A stretch of 64,000 bases of DNA from Humulus lupulus (lineage: Eukaryota > Streptophyta > Magnoliopsida > Rosales > Cannabaceae): NCBI RefSeq assembly GCF_963169125.1, contig NC_084801.1, forward strand, positions 77,007,696-77,071,695. The letters are read 5' to 3'. The notes beneath the pieces were generated by a model. The model saw only the letters and a list, made by a program, of their open reading frames with translations, did not search any database and was not told where the DNA came from. Positions within the stretch are counted from its first letter, which is position 1; every line of letters begins with the position of its first letter. Below are positions 21,395 to 32,928 of this stretch, piece after piece. A program made the position numbers and the translations under genes.

Positions 21395-23129
21395 CTATAA
21401 AGATGCAGGTCGTTTGTAGGGCACGCTCGAGCTAGTCGCCTGGTAAACCTCGGCTCGGCTTTCAACAATGGCAGTGTAATTGGTGAATCTCGGTTCATAC
21501 CGATTACCTTTTGGGCGCTTACTCTCGGAGGTCGAGGGTTCATTGTTCTCCCGCTTTCCACCATTCTTACCATTGCCATTCCTGTTGCTTTTGTTGTTGC
21601 CATTGGGCTTCGACCCGTTGGCGGCTTTGGCGGGTTCTTCCTTGGGCTCCTTGTCTTTTGCTGGCGATTTCCCTTCATTGCCAATCGCGTCCTCGAGCTT
21701 GATGTACCGATCAGCTCGATCTAAAAACTCTGGGGTACTTTTAATCCCATGCTTTCTGAGGCTACTCCAGAGGGGAGAATGGCGCCTAACCCCAGCAGTT
21801 AGGGCCATCATCTTGCCTTCATCGACCACAGTCTTGGCTCCAACTGCAGCTCGCATGAAGCGTTGAACATATTCCTTCAAGGGCTCTCCCTCTTTCTGGC
21901 GTATCTCGACCAGTTGGTTCTCCTCGGTGGGGTGCACACGACCCGCGTAGAACTGTCCGTAAAATTCCTTCACGAACATCTCCCAGGATACTATACTTGC
22001 AGGAGGGAACTTAAAGAACCACTCCTGGGTGGCATCACAAAGTGTCGCTGGGAAGATCCTGCAGTGAGCATCTTCAGAGACTTTCCGAATGTGCATTTGT
22101 ATCTCAAACTTGTTGACATGAGATATTGGGTCTCCATACCCGACGAAATTTGGCAGAGTTGGCATCTTGAACTTACTGGGGGTTCTTGCCACAGCAATCC
22201 TCGGTACGAAAGGGGTGCCTCTCCTCCGATTGTACTCAATGTGTGATGTTCGCCCCCCGACCAGCTGCTGCACCGCCTGGTTCAGGGCGTCGATTTGAGC
22301 CTGAACAGCTTCTAGGATTGTTGGGGCCTCTGGTGCCGGGGGAATGTACTCATCGTGCCTTTCTCTGCGGTCGTTGAGTACATCCATCAAATCATCGTCT
22401 CTTCGTTGCTGCTCGCTGGCTGCAAGCCAACTAAAGACGTTATTTTGCCTGGGCTGCCCCTAAGCATTACGACCTACTGGTCAGTCTTCTCTAGGGGGGG
22501 GGGGGGGGGGGGGGGGCTCCTGCCTCCACCCCTCTCTTCGTCCCTCCGACCAGCATTTCCTCTGCCTGAGTCGGCTTCATTGTAGCCGTGGCCATCTCTG
22601 AACCGTGGCTGGCTATGGTGAGACCGACTATTTCCTCTGTTGCCTCCTTGGGCTGGCATTTCCCGAGCGTTAGGGGGAGGCCTACGTTGGTCGGTGGGTC
22701 CCTGTGCATTGTCTTGTCGTGGGGGGCCCCTGACCACAGAGCCTATCTCTGAGTTCCTCCTGTTGGCAGAAGGACGCTGCCCCTTGCTCGGTGGATGCTG
22801 CTCTTCACCCCCTGGGCGTCTAGGGCTGCGGGACTGTTGCCCGACCCTATTCTGCCTCAGGTGCGGGGCATTGCCTCGACCAGACTGAGACGGAGGTTGT
22901 TTCTCAGGATTCCTAGGTGGGACATCATCCTAAGGCATAGGTGGCTGCTCCAGCCTCTGAGGGCTTATTGGCTGGAGTGGAGGACTAGGATTGGGGGCCC
23001 TTTGAGGTGGCCCGTTTGGTGGCTGATCTGGCTGGGAGGCTGGCGTAGCCTGATTCCTAGCCAGCTGGATGGCTGCTTCGAGGGCTGCCATGGCATCCCT
23101 CTGCCGACGGTCCATCTCCGCCTGCCACT
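21395..23129 (-). pseudogene. Element A gag, main part, broken at a G23 tract
   Basis: Downstream of element E, gag resumes at 23129 with AEMDRRQRDAMAALEAAIQL and a Pro/Gln-rich linker, then RFRDGHGYNEADSG. A run of 23 G on the plus strand (22494-22516), encoding polyproline, coincides with a frameshift. The frame from 22390 encodes the capsid-like domain: VQQLVGGRTS, SKFKMPTLPNFVGYGDP, QEWFFKFPPASIVSWEMFVK, LKEYVQRFMRAA, EFLDRADRYIKLEDAI, then a low-complexity Asn/Gly/Lys tail. Gag packages element RNA. The N-terminus lies at 32640-32891 beyond element E. Confidence 0.88.
22494..22516. repeat. G23 homopolymer in element A gag
   Basis: An uninterrupted run of 23 G on the plus strand, read as polyproline on the minus strand. 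The gag frame changes across it. Length is uncertain because such runs are unstable in cells and in sequencing. Confidence 0.85.
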
Positions 23130-25415
23130 TGTAACGCCCTACTACCTTAGAGCCGTTACTAAGTGAGTTTAGAAAAAGAAATTGTGCGTTTAATTGACTC
23201 AAAGTGGTTCCTAAAACCAAAAGTGTGATTAAACCAGAGTTTAAGGCTGTATTCTTTTAAAATGGTCAACTTCATTGAAAACGTTAAATATAAAACATCT
23301 GGGATCCCAAAATAAGGTTTACAAAATGTTTACAACCCAAAATAGATTTACACTTGATCATCTATCAAAAGAATGGTTAAATACAGCCATATACAAAATG
23401 CCCCCAACCAAAGCAGTCGGGCAGGCCGAACATGTACGCGCCGCCCCCACGCTCTCCATACTCATGGCCGGTTGACTGACTCCTTACTTTTACCTGCCAC
23501 ACGGAGCACCCGTGAGCCGAAGCCCAGCAAGAAAACCCAAAATAACACATAACATAAGCAAAACAAATAGCTGGCAATAATTCACTGATACATAGGAAAA
23601 CCACCATAATAAACAAGTACGGCCATGCCGCTCCCAAGGCCTTACCAAAGCCTGGAGTTTCGGTTCTCACCGCGAGGATAACTCATGTATCCCTTGGGTC
23701 CCACCCTGAATATAAGCATCCCATGTGCTGTGTTACTTTCGGCCCACGGCCGCCCCGGCCTATGCCGTACCCGGCCTCTGCCGCTCGTTTCAACATAATA
23801 ACACATATAGTACATTCAAAATAAACATTCACACACATCATGGTTCATTTAAGGTTAAGCATTTGCACGTAATACAATCCGGGCCACGCCCTACAATCAC
23901 ACAGTGGGGCCATGCCCTAAACTCGGGTGTTATGGTTTTCTTACCTTTAGATTAAGTAGCCTTGATCAACCTGACTCCTTGAGCACGATCTTACCCGAGC
24001 CCTAGCGCTTACCTAAGCAAAATCCACAAGTCAAAGTCATCACCAATCCTCAAGTCCAAAACCTAGCCTCGGGACTAATCCCGAGCCCCCCGGGAAGTCC
24101 TAAATCCCCAAAACAAAGTGGCGGAATCGAGCCCCGAACCCTAGGTCAAAATCCCTTCACAAAAGCCCAAAAATCCCCTCTGTGAACAGTGCAGCGCTAC
24201 AGCGCTCAAAAGTTAGCGCTGTAGCGCTACAAGCAGAACCACCCTCACCAGACAGGGGCTAGCGCTACAGCGCCCCCTGCCTAGCGCTGTAGCGCTAGTT
24301 GCAGCACAGCAAAACCAAAAATCGCATCTTGCGATTTTCTTCCTCCATTTCGAACCCAAACTTGTCCAACTCTTTCCCAAGCCCAAAAACAAACATATAT
24401 ACACCACACACTCATCCCAAGCACCCCAAGAACTCAATCCCAAGCTCAAGCAATCCACAACTCAAAATCTAACCCAATGAACCCCAAAACCAGAAAAATC
24501 AATCAAACAACAAGGATAGGGTCATAGAAATCATACCGTGGGTGGAATTTCGACCTTGAACTACACCCTAGACCTCCTTGGCTTGCACCTTTACAACCTT
24601 GACCTGTTTTCCCCAAAAACCCCATCCATTTAGCTCAAAAACACAGTTCAAAACCAGCAAAACCCTAAAACCGAAAACCTCAAGAACTTACCTCAAATCT
24701 CTGATTTGATCTTGCTAATCTCTTGCAAATCCACAAACCTAGCTTACCACTGAGCTTCACCTCAAGAAAATTTAAGAAAAAGGGTGGGAGAACCACAAAC
24801 CAAACCTTCAAAGCCAACCCTTCAGCTTTCCCTCTCTTCTTTTCTCTTCTTTCTTTTCAGCCTAAAGTTTTCTCTACTAAATCCACTAAGTATAAAGGCC
24901 TCCTTTATTTTATCTCTTGCAAGCCTAATGACCAAAATACCCTCTCTTATTAATTCTAAGCCTTTATGTCCATAAAGGGCATTTTAGTCATAATACCCAA
25001 ATTCCCACTAATTCCTCAAGTGTTCCTAATAATTCCCGCTCGCTACCCAAAGCCTAATAAATCACCAAATACATTCCCAAATTCTCGATTAACTCCCCAG
25101 GCTTAACCCAAGCCTGGTACAGGTTCCCGCTTTGACTTCCCGCTAACCCGCTCGTTCTAGGATCGTCTCGAGTCATAGATCACAGGTATCAACATAGTCA
25201 TGCCCAACATGGCCAAATTACAAATATGCTCAATTAGGTCTACATGCATATTAATTCACATTATCGTGCACCACAATAAATCACATAATCATAAAACGTG
25301 CACTAAATCATAATCATGCATAAAACCCATTAAAGACCCACACAGAATTCCATTATGCCCTCCAGGCACGCTATCTCAGGCCCTAAGCCTTAACACCGAA
25401 TTTGGGGTCGTTACA
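23130..25415 (-). repeat. 3' LTR of element E
   Basis: Plus-strand reading starts TGTAACGCCCTACTACC and ends GGGGTCGTTACA. A TATA-like CCTTTATACTTAG is on the minus strand near 24885-24897. About 680 nt downstream of it (24193-24297) lie two tandem inverted repeats built from AGCGCTACAGCGCT and its complement. Open frames here (for example on the plus strand near 23275-23475) look like chance. Confidence 0.96.
24193..24297. repeat. GC-palindrome cassette in element E LTR
   Basis: First hairpin: AGCGCTACAGCGCT (24193-24206) and AGCGCTGTAGCGCT (24215-24228), perfect 14-bp complements. Second: TAGCGCTACAGCGC (24260-24273) and GCGCTGTAGCGCTA (24284-24297). It is repeated at +7224 in the other LTR. 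Relatives I, F, D and H carry different palindromes at the matching LTR position. Confidence 0.92.
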
Positions 25416-25430
25416 ACTATCCCCTCCTCA
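25416..25430 (-). promoter_or_regulatory. Polypurine tract, element E
   Basis: Minus-strand TGAGGAGGGGATAGT directly precedes the 3' LTR TGTAACGACC. Element D has a near-identical tract at 52318-52332. Confidence 0.85.
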
Positions 25431-25451
25431 TGAAAATTTCGTCCTCGAAAT

Positions 25452-28400
25452 TTACCTGAATAACTCGGGATACCGCTCCCGCATATCCGATTCCAGTTCC
25501 CACGTCGCCTCTTCGACCTTGCTATTCCTCCACAGTACTTTAACCAAGGCGATTGTCTTGCTCCTCAAGACCTTGTCCTTCCTATCAAGGATTTGAACAG
25601 GCTTTTCTTCGTACGATAATTCCCGATCCAACTCCAAGTTCTCATAGCTCAACACATGAGTAGTGTCCGAAACATACTTCCGAAGCATGGATACATGAAA
25701 CACGTCATGAACCCCTGATAGAGCTGGAGGCATTGCTAACCTGTAAGCCACCTCCCCAACTCGCTCTAGAACTTCGAATGGGCCAACAAACCTGGGACTC
25801 AGCTTGCCCCGAACGCCAAATCGTTTTACTCCTCTCAGGGGTGAAACCCTGAGGAATACATGGTCACCAACCTGAAATTCCACGTTCCTGCGTTTGAAAT
25901 CTGAATAACTTTTCTGGCGACTCTGGGAGGCGAGCATACGAGCTCTAATTTTCTCAAGTGCCTCATTGGTCCTCTGAACCATCTCAGGACCTAAATACCT
26001 TCTCTCCCCTGCCTCCTCCCAGTGAATCGCTGATCTGCACTTTCTTCCATACAGCATCTCATACGGAGCCACTCCGATAGTCGCCTGATAACTATTATTG
26101 TACGAGAACTCAATCAGAGGGAGATACTTACTCCAAGATCCTTCAAAATCCAACACACACGCTCGTAACATGTCCTCCAGTATCTGAATTGTCCTCTCAG
26201 ACTGTCCATCCTTCTGAGGATGATAAGCGGTACTAAACCGAAGTTGCGTGCCCATAGCCTTCTGCAGGCTCTTCCAAAACTTGGAAGTGAAAGTGGGGTC
26301 TCTGTCGGATACTATCGACCTCGGAGCCCCATGAAGTCGAACAATCTCCTTAACATAAAGCTCTGCATACTGCTCCACAGTATAAGTCGTCTTCACAGGT
26401 AAGAAGTGGGCGGACTTCGTATACCTGTCCACAATCACCCATACCGAGTCATGCTGACCCACGGTCTTTGGCAATCCTACCGCAAAGTCCATGGCAATAT
26501 CTTCCCATTTCCACTCGGGAATCCCAAGAGGCTGTAATAATCCTGCTGGCCTCTGGTGTTCTGCCTTAATCTGCTGACAGGTTAGGCATCTAGCCACATA
26601 ATCCACCACGTCCCTCTTCATGCCTGACCACCAATACAAAACCTTCAGGTCATGGTACATCTTCGTAGAACCTGGGTGTAAGGAGTAAGGAGTGGTATGA
26701 GACTCGTCCAGAATCTCTCGCCGAATGTCTGGATCAATCGGAACACAAATCCGTCCTTTGTACTTCAACAAACCCATCTCAGAAATAGAGAAGTCCTTAG
26801 CTGCTCCCAATAGGACATTCTCTCTACGTTCAACTAACTGAGGGTCCTTTCCCTGTGCTTCCTTAATCCTCTCGAGGAGCGTTGACTGAAGAGTAATGTT
26901 GGCTAACCTACCAACCACTAGCTCTATACCCGCTCTGGTCATCTCTCCTGCTAGTCTGTCAGATATCTGCCTCGAACTATACAACTGTCCTGGGCCCCTC
27001 CGGCTCAATGCATCAGCCACCACATTAGCCTTCCCAGGATGGTATAGGATATCACAATCGTAATCCTTTACCAGCTCTAGCCACCGTCTCTGGCGCATGT
27101 TCAAGTCCTTCTGGGTAAAGAAATACTTTAGACTCTTGTGATCAGTGTATATCTCGCACCTCTCTCCATACAGATAGTGTCTCCAAATCTTAAGTGCGAA
27201 TACCACTGCAGCTAATTCCAGGTCATGCGTGGGATACCTCTGCTCGTACTCCTTTAATTGCCTTGATGCGTACGCTATCACTTTCCCAGCCTGCATCAAC
27301 ACGCATCCCAGACCCTGTCTGGAAGCGTCACAGTAGACCACAAACTTCTCATTACCTGTTGGCAGGCTCAACACTGGTGCAGTAATCAACCGCCGCTTCA
27401 ACTCTTTGAAGCTATTCTCGCATCGATCTGTCCACACAAACTTGGTCTTCTTCCTTGTCAATTCTGTCAACGGAGTAGCAATTCTGGAGAACCCCTCTAC
27501 AAACCGCCGGTAGTAACCTGCTAGTCCAAGGAAACTTCTAACTTCAGGAACATTGCTGGGCCTAGGCCAATCTCTTACTGCTTCCGTCTTGCTTGGGTCG
27601 ACTAGTAATCCATCCTTACTGATAATGTGGCCTAGATATGAAACTTGCGATAACCAGAACTCGCATTTGCTAAACTTAGCATATAACTTATGCTCTCTTA
27701 ACCGATGCAACACCAGGCGCAGATGATGCTCATGTTCTGACTCTGACTGGGAGTATACTAGGATATCATCAATAAACACAATCATGAACTTATCCAAGTA
27801 ATCCTTGAAAATTCTGTTCATCAAATCCATAAATGCCGCTGGGGCATTGGTTAATCCAAAGGACATAACCAGAAATTCATAATGCCCATACCGTGTCCGA
27901 AATGCAGTCTTTGGTATGTCCTCATCTCTGATCCTCAACTGATAGTAGCCTGATCGGAGATCAATCTTCGAAAACACTGTACTCCCTTGAAGCTGATCAA
28001 ATAAATCGTCGATCCTAGGCAATGGATACTTGTTCTTGATGGTCAACTTATTCAACTCCCTGTAATCGATGCACATCCTGAGCGATCCATCCTTTTTCTT
28101 AACAAATAAAACTGGAGCACCCCATGGCGAGAAACTCGGTCTGACAAACCCCAAATCAAGTAGTTCCTGCAGCTGAATCTTCAATTCCTTTAATTCTGCT
28201 GGAGCCATTCTGTAAGGTGCCTTGGAAACTGGCTCTGCTCCCGGAGCCAACTCTATGACGAACTCAATCTCCCGCTGTGGCGGTAACCCCGGTAGATCTG
28301 CTGGAAACAAGTCTGAAAACTCGCAGACGACTCTGGTTTCGTTCGGTCCCACTGCCGCCACCTTAGAGGAATCCACTATACTTGCTAGGAATCCTATGCA

Positions 28401-30014
28401 ACCCTCTTGCATCAGGTCTCTAGCCTTTAGTGCCGAGATCACAGGTACCCGCGGTCCATCCACCGTTCCCACGAACACAAAGGGTGCCTCGCCCTCCGGT
28501 TCGAAGGTCACCATTCGTCGCCTACAATCAATTGTTGCTCCATACCGCGTCAACCAATCCATCCCTAGTATTATGTCAAAATCGTCCATATCTAGTTCAA
28601 TCAGGTCAACAAACAATTCTCTACCGTCTACTACTACTGGTAAGGCTCTAACCCACCTCCTAGAGACTACCAGCTCCCCTGTAGGCAATATAGTCTGAAA
28701 ACCCCTAGCATACAAAATACTAGGTCTACACAGCTGATCAATCACCCTAGCAGAAACAAATGAGTGCGTAGCACCAGAATCAATCAATGCAGTAAACAAG
28801 GATCCAGCACTAAAAATCTGACCTGTAACCACTGATGGACTGGCCTTTGCCTCAGTCTGAGTCAAGGTGAAGACCCTAGCAGGTGCGAGGCTGTCCCCCT
28901 GCCTAGGCTCCTCCTTCTTAGCCTGTGGACAATCTTTCTTCAAGTGACTGGTGCTTCCACAAACAAAACAGGCCCTGATGCCGGTACCCGCCCCAGAGGC
29001 GGACCGGCACTCGCCCTGATGCCGTCGCCTGCATCGAGGACACCATGGATAACTCCTCCAGTTGTCATTACCGCCCTGGCGGCCACCCACAGAACCGCGA
29101 ACCCTCCTGTCAGAACCATAGGGAGTAAAGGAGTCTGGTACTCTCCTCTTCAGCTCACTGGGGCCGCTGCCCCGACTAGGCCCAGAAAAAGAAGGCACTA
29201 CCCTCCTGGTATCACGCCTAGCAGCGTTATCCTTCCAGATCTGATCCTCAGCCCTCTCAGCAGTGAGGGCCTTGTCCACCACTTGCGCATAGGTAGTCTC
29301 TGGAGCCATGGTAATACTCACGTCACGGGCGATCATTGCACCTAATCCCCGTACAAATCTGTCCCTTCTGGCCGTATCAGTCGGCACAAGCTCTGGCGCA
29401 AACTTCGCCAATCTATCAAATACCAAGGCATACTCAGTGACAGATAACCTGCCCTGAGTCAGATTGTTAAACTCATCCGCCTTTGCCGCTCGAACGGCTA
29501 CGCTGTAGTATTTCTCGTTGAAAAGGCTCTTGAATTCCTCCCAGGTCATAATAGCAGTATCCCTTCGCTGCCCTACCACCTCCCACCAAATTCGTGCATC
29601 ATGTCTAAGCATATAACTTGCACAATCAACCCTATCCCTTCCTTCAACCCTCATGAAGTCCAGGATTACAGACATTGTACTCATCCACTGCTCAGCCTGC
29701 AGTGGGTCTGCTCCCCCCTCAAAGGTAGGAGGTTGTTGTTTTCTGAATCTTTCATATGGAGGTTCCAACCTGTTCCCGGTCACAGGTTGAACCGGAGCCA
29801 GTACCACACTAGGCGGTGGTGGTGGTGGTGGTGTCACAGTGGCCGGTGGAGGAGCTGGTTGCCTGTACTGACTAAGCTCATCCTCTGTTTTCTTCAACCT
29901 AGCCTCCATCTCTGCTAAAATCTACTGCCAGTTCTGAGGAGCAGGTGGAGGGTCCTGCCCCTGGTTATCATTCTCGGCCTGAATGCCGCGGAGTCTCGAT
30001 GATTGGCGAGGCAT
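25452..30014 (-). CDS. Element E Gag-Pol polyprotein with chromodomain-like end, one in-frame TAG
   Basis: From ATG at 29909 there are 1485 codons without a stop. Counting from there: capsid-like gag about 60-230, CCHC knuckle [14 protein letters not shown] near 315-330, retropepsin [12 protein letters not shown] near 375, RT about 555-720 with catalytic FIDDILVYS near 713, RNase H about 810-935 ([13 protein letters not shown]), integrase about 1050-1340 (HPGSTK...C-x-x-C zinc region, then D, D and E in the blocks [15 protein letters not shown] and DGQSERT), [10 protein letters not shown], and a chromodomain-like segment about 1423-1480 ([19 protein letters not shown]). Such C-terminal chromodomains direct insertion to heterochromatin in chromoviruses. 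The frame continues upstream to an ATG at 30014 ([10 protein letters not shown]), but a TAG at 29922-29924 lies between. Whether translation starts at 29909 or the codon is a recent knock-out is open. Confidence 0.93.
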
Positions 30015-30337
30015 TGCAACTAAATGCCTGCAATCAATGACACCGCTCATTAGGCATGATAACAAGGTCCATTTTCCATCTCTCCGTCTCAACAACAACC
30101 AAGATCAATCGACCAGAATGACATACAAATATCATGCAGTATACAACAGGCCTCGCCCTGGCATCATGCATATGTTATTAAATCATCATGCTCATTACAA
30201 TCTAGGCAGGCACACAAAGCATTAAACACATATTCATGAATATATCAATCGACCATACCAAACCACCCTGAGTCGAGCTTTTCAATGGCAGCGTGCGTAC
30301 ATGTTCGGTCAATCTCCAGAACCAATAAACCTTGGCT

Positions 30338-30350
30338 CGCTCTGATACCA
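30338..30350 (-). promoter_or_regulatory. Primer binding site (initiator tRNA-Met), element E
   Basis: Minus-strand TGGTATCAGAGCG lies three bases inside the 5' LTR end. TGGTATCAGAGC is the classic plant retroelement site complementary to the 3' end of initiator tRNA-Met, which primes minus-strand cDNA. Confidence 0.93.
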
Positions 30351-30353
30351 AGT

Positions 30354-32639
30354 TGTAACACCCTACTACCTTAGAGCCGTTACTAAGTGAGTTTAGAAAA
30401 AGAAATTGTGCGTTTAATTGACTCAAAGTGGTTCCTAAAACCAAAAGTGTGATTAAACCAGAGTTTAAGGCTGTATTCTTTTAAAATGGTCAACTTCATT
30501 GAAAACGTTAAATATAAAACATCTGGGATCCCAAAATAAGGTTTACAAAATGTTTACAACCCAAAATAGATTTACACTTGATCATCTATCAAAAGAATGG
30601 TTAAATACAGCCATATACAAAATGCCCCCAACCAAAGCAGTCGGGCAGGCCGAACATGTACGCGCCGCCCCCACGCTCTCCATACTCATGGCCGGTTGAC
30701 TGACTCCTTGCTTTTACCTGCCACACGGAGCACCCGTGAGCCGAAGCCCAGCAAGAAAACCCAAAATAACACATAACATAAGCAAAACAAATAGCTGGCA
30801 ATAATTCACTGATACATAGGAAAACCACCATAATAAACAAGTACGGCCATGCCGCTCCCAAGGCCTTACCAAAGCCTGGAGTTTCGGTTCTCACCGCGAG
30901 GATAACTCATGTATCCCTTGGGTCCCACCCTGAATATAAGCATCCCATGTGCTGTGTTACTTTCGGCCCACGGCCGCCCCGGCCTATGCCGTACCCGGCC
31001 TCTGCCGCTCGTTTCAACATAATAACACATATAGTACATTCAAAATAAACATTCACACACATCATGGTTCATTTAAGGTTAAGCATTTGCACGTAATACA
31101 ATCCGGGCCACGCCCTACAATCACACAGTGGGGCCATGCCCTAAACTCGGGTGTTATGGTTTTCTTACCTTTAGATTAAGTAGCCTTGATCAACCTGACT
31201 CCTTGAGCACGATCTTACCCGAGCCCTAGCGCTTACCTAAGCAAAATCCACAAGTCAAAGTCATCACCAATCCTCAAGTCCAAAACCTAGCCTCGGGACT
31301 AATCCCGAGCCCCCCGGGAAGTCCTAAATCCCCAAAACAAAGTGGCGGAATCGAGCCCCGAACCCTAGGTCAAAATCCCTTCACAAAAGCCCAAAAATCC
31401 CCTCTGTGAACAGTGCAGCGCTACAGCGCTCAAAAGTTAGCGCTGTAGCGCTACAAGCAGAACCACCCTCACCAGACAGGGGCTAGCGCTACAGCGCCCC
31501 CTGCCTAGCGCTGTAGCGCTAGTTGCAGCACAGCAAAACCAAAAATCGCATCTTGCGATTTTCTTCCTCCATTTCGAACCCAAACTTGTCCAACTCTTTC
31601 CCAAGCCCAAAAACAAACATATATACACCACACACTCATCCCAAGCACCCCAAGAACTCAATCCCAAGCTCAAGCAATCCACAACTCAAAATCTAACCCA
31701 ATGAACCCCAAAACCAGAAAAATCAATCAAACAACAAGGATAGGGTCATAGAAATCATACCGTGGGTGGAATTTCGACCTTGAACTACACCCTAGACCTC
31801 CTTGGCTTGCACCTTTACAACCTTGACCTGTTTTCCCCAAAAACCCCATCCATTTAGCTCAAAAACACAGTTCAAAACCAGCAAAACCCTAAAACCGAAA
31901 ACCTCAAGAACTTACCTCAAATCTCTGATTTGATCTTGCTAATCTCTTGCAAATCCACAAACCTAGCTTACCACTGAGCTTCACCTCAAGAAAATTTAAG
32001 AAAAAGGGTGGGAGAACCACAAACCAAACCTTCAAAGCCAACCCTTCAGCTTTCCCTCTCTTCTTTTCTCTTCTTTCTTTTCAGCCTAAAGTTTTCTCTA
32101 CTAAATCCACTAAGTATAAAGGCCTCCTTTATTTTATCTCTTGCAAGCCTAATGACCAAAATACCCTCTCTTATTAATTCTAAGCCTTTATGTCCATAAA
32201 GGGCATTTTAGTCATAATACCCAAATTCCCACTAATTCCTCAAGTGTTCCTAATAATTCCCGCTCGCTACCCAAAGCCTAATAAATCACCAAATACATTC
32301 CCAAATTCTCGATTAACTCCCCAGGCTTAACCCAAGCCTGGTACAGGTTCCCGCTTTGACTTCCCGCTAACCCGCTCGTTCTAGGATCGTCTCGAGTCAT
32401 AGATCACAGGTATCAACATAGTCATGCCCAACATGGCCAAATTACAAATATGCTCAATTAGGTCTACATGCATATTAATTCACATTATCGTGCACCACAA
32501 TAAATCACATAATCATAAAACGTGCACTAAATCATAATCATGCATAAAACCCATTAAAGACCCACACAGAATTCCATTATGCCCTCCAGGCACGCTATCT
32601 CAGGCCCTAAGCCTTAACACCGAATTTGGGGTCGTTACA
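30354..32639 (-). repeat. 5' LTR of element E
   Basis: 2286 bp, near-identical to 23130-25415. It supplies the promoter for the polyprotein. The GC-palindrome cassette is at about 31417-31521, in what would be the transcribed leader. Confidence 0.96.
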
Positions 32640-32891
32640 CCACTCGCTCAGCTCCTGGCACTGGCGCTCTATCTCCCTTTGCTGCGTCACCATTATCTCG
32701 AAAGCATTCTCTTGATTGTCCCTCAGATTGGGCAACTCATCTTGCAGCACCCCCAGTGTTGTCTTCAGGGTCTCAGAATCCAACTCCTCCTCATCAAACT
32801 CCAAATGAGGTTCGTCTTCAACCACATTTGGAGGAGGAGGCTGGGATGGTGCAGCGGCAGCCTGTCCAGTCTTCTTGGTAGTTTTCACCAT
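32640..32891 (-). pseudogene. Element A gag N-terminus, upstream of element E
   Basis: Starts MVKTTKKTGQAAAAPSQPPP at 32891. The slightly longer frame from 32906 would begin inside the primer site. It continues acidic and Glu-rich (VVEDEPHLEFDEEELDSETL), then coiled-coil-like to IERQCQELSEW at the element E junction. Element B has the same start (MAKAGKKTGQAATTALSN, 36175), which supports this start codon. The gene resumes at 23129. Confidence 0.85.
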
Positions 32892-32904
32892 TAGATCTTT
32901 TGTC

Positions 32905-32928
32905 AAGCTCTCAATGAAAGCACTAGAA
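32905..32928 (-). promoter_or_regulatory. Primer binding site, element A (one mismatch)
   Basis: Minus strand TTCTAGTGCTTTCATTGAGA follows the LTR end GGTCAACA. Elements B and C carry TGGTGCTTTCATTGAGAG. In A the TGG has become TAG, which removes a base pair with the tRNA 3'-terminal CCA. I do not assign the tRNA. Confidence 0.75.

Larger units (their letters stand above)
23130..32639 (-). mobile_element. Element E: full-length Tekay/Del-like chromovirus, very young
   Basis: A complete minus-strand Ty3/gypsy element: LTRs 30354-32639 (5') and 23130-25415 (3'), each 2286 bp, 5-bp TSD CCACT (23125-23129 and 32640-32644), primer site for initiator methionine tRNA, one long gag-pol frame, and polypurine tract GAGGAGGGGATAGT beside the 3' LTR. 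By eye the LTRs differ at only two positions (23135 versus 30359, and 23490 versus 30714). Gag, protease, RT, RNase H, integrase and a chromodomain-like C-terminus all sit in one frame. It interrupts gag of element A. It is the best candidate in the window for recent transposition. Confidence 0.96.

Noticed and set aside
21480..21866. Plus-strand open frame opposite element A gag
   Set aside because: Shadow of the real minus-strand gag; composition is the complement of its Lys/Asn/Gly tail and no motif is visible.
24723..24953. Plus-strand frames repeated in both LTRs of element E as a duplicated gene
   Set aside because: Identical because the LTRs are near-identical; polypyrimidine-rich and without domain.
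28222..28698. Plus-strand open frame opposite element E protease
   Set aside because: Lies wholly within the intact minus-strand polyprotein and has no recognisable domain.
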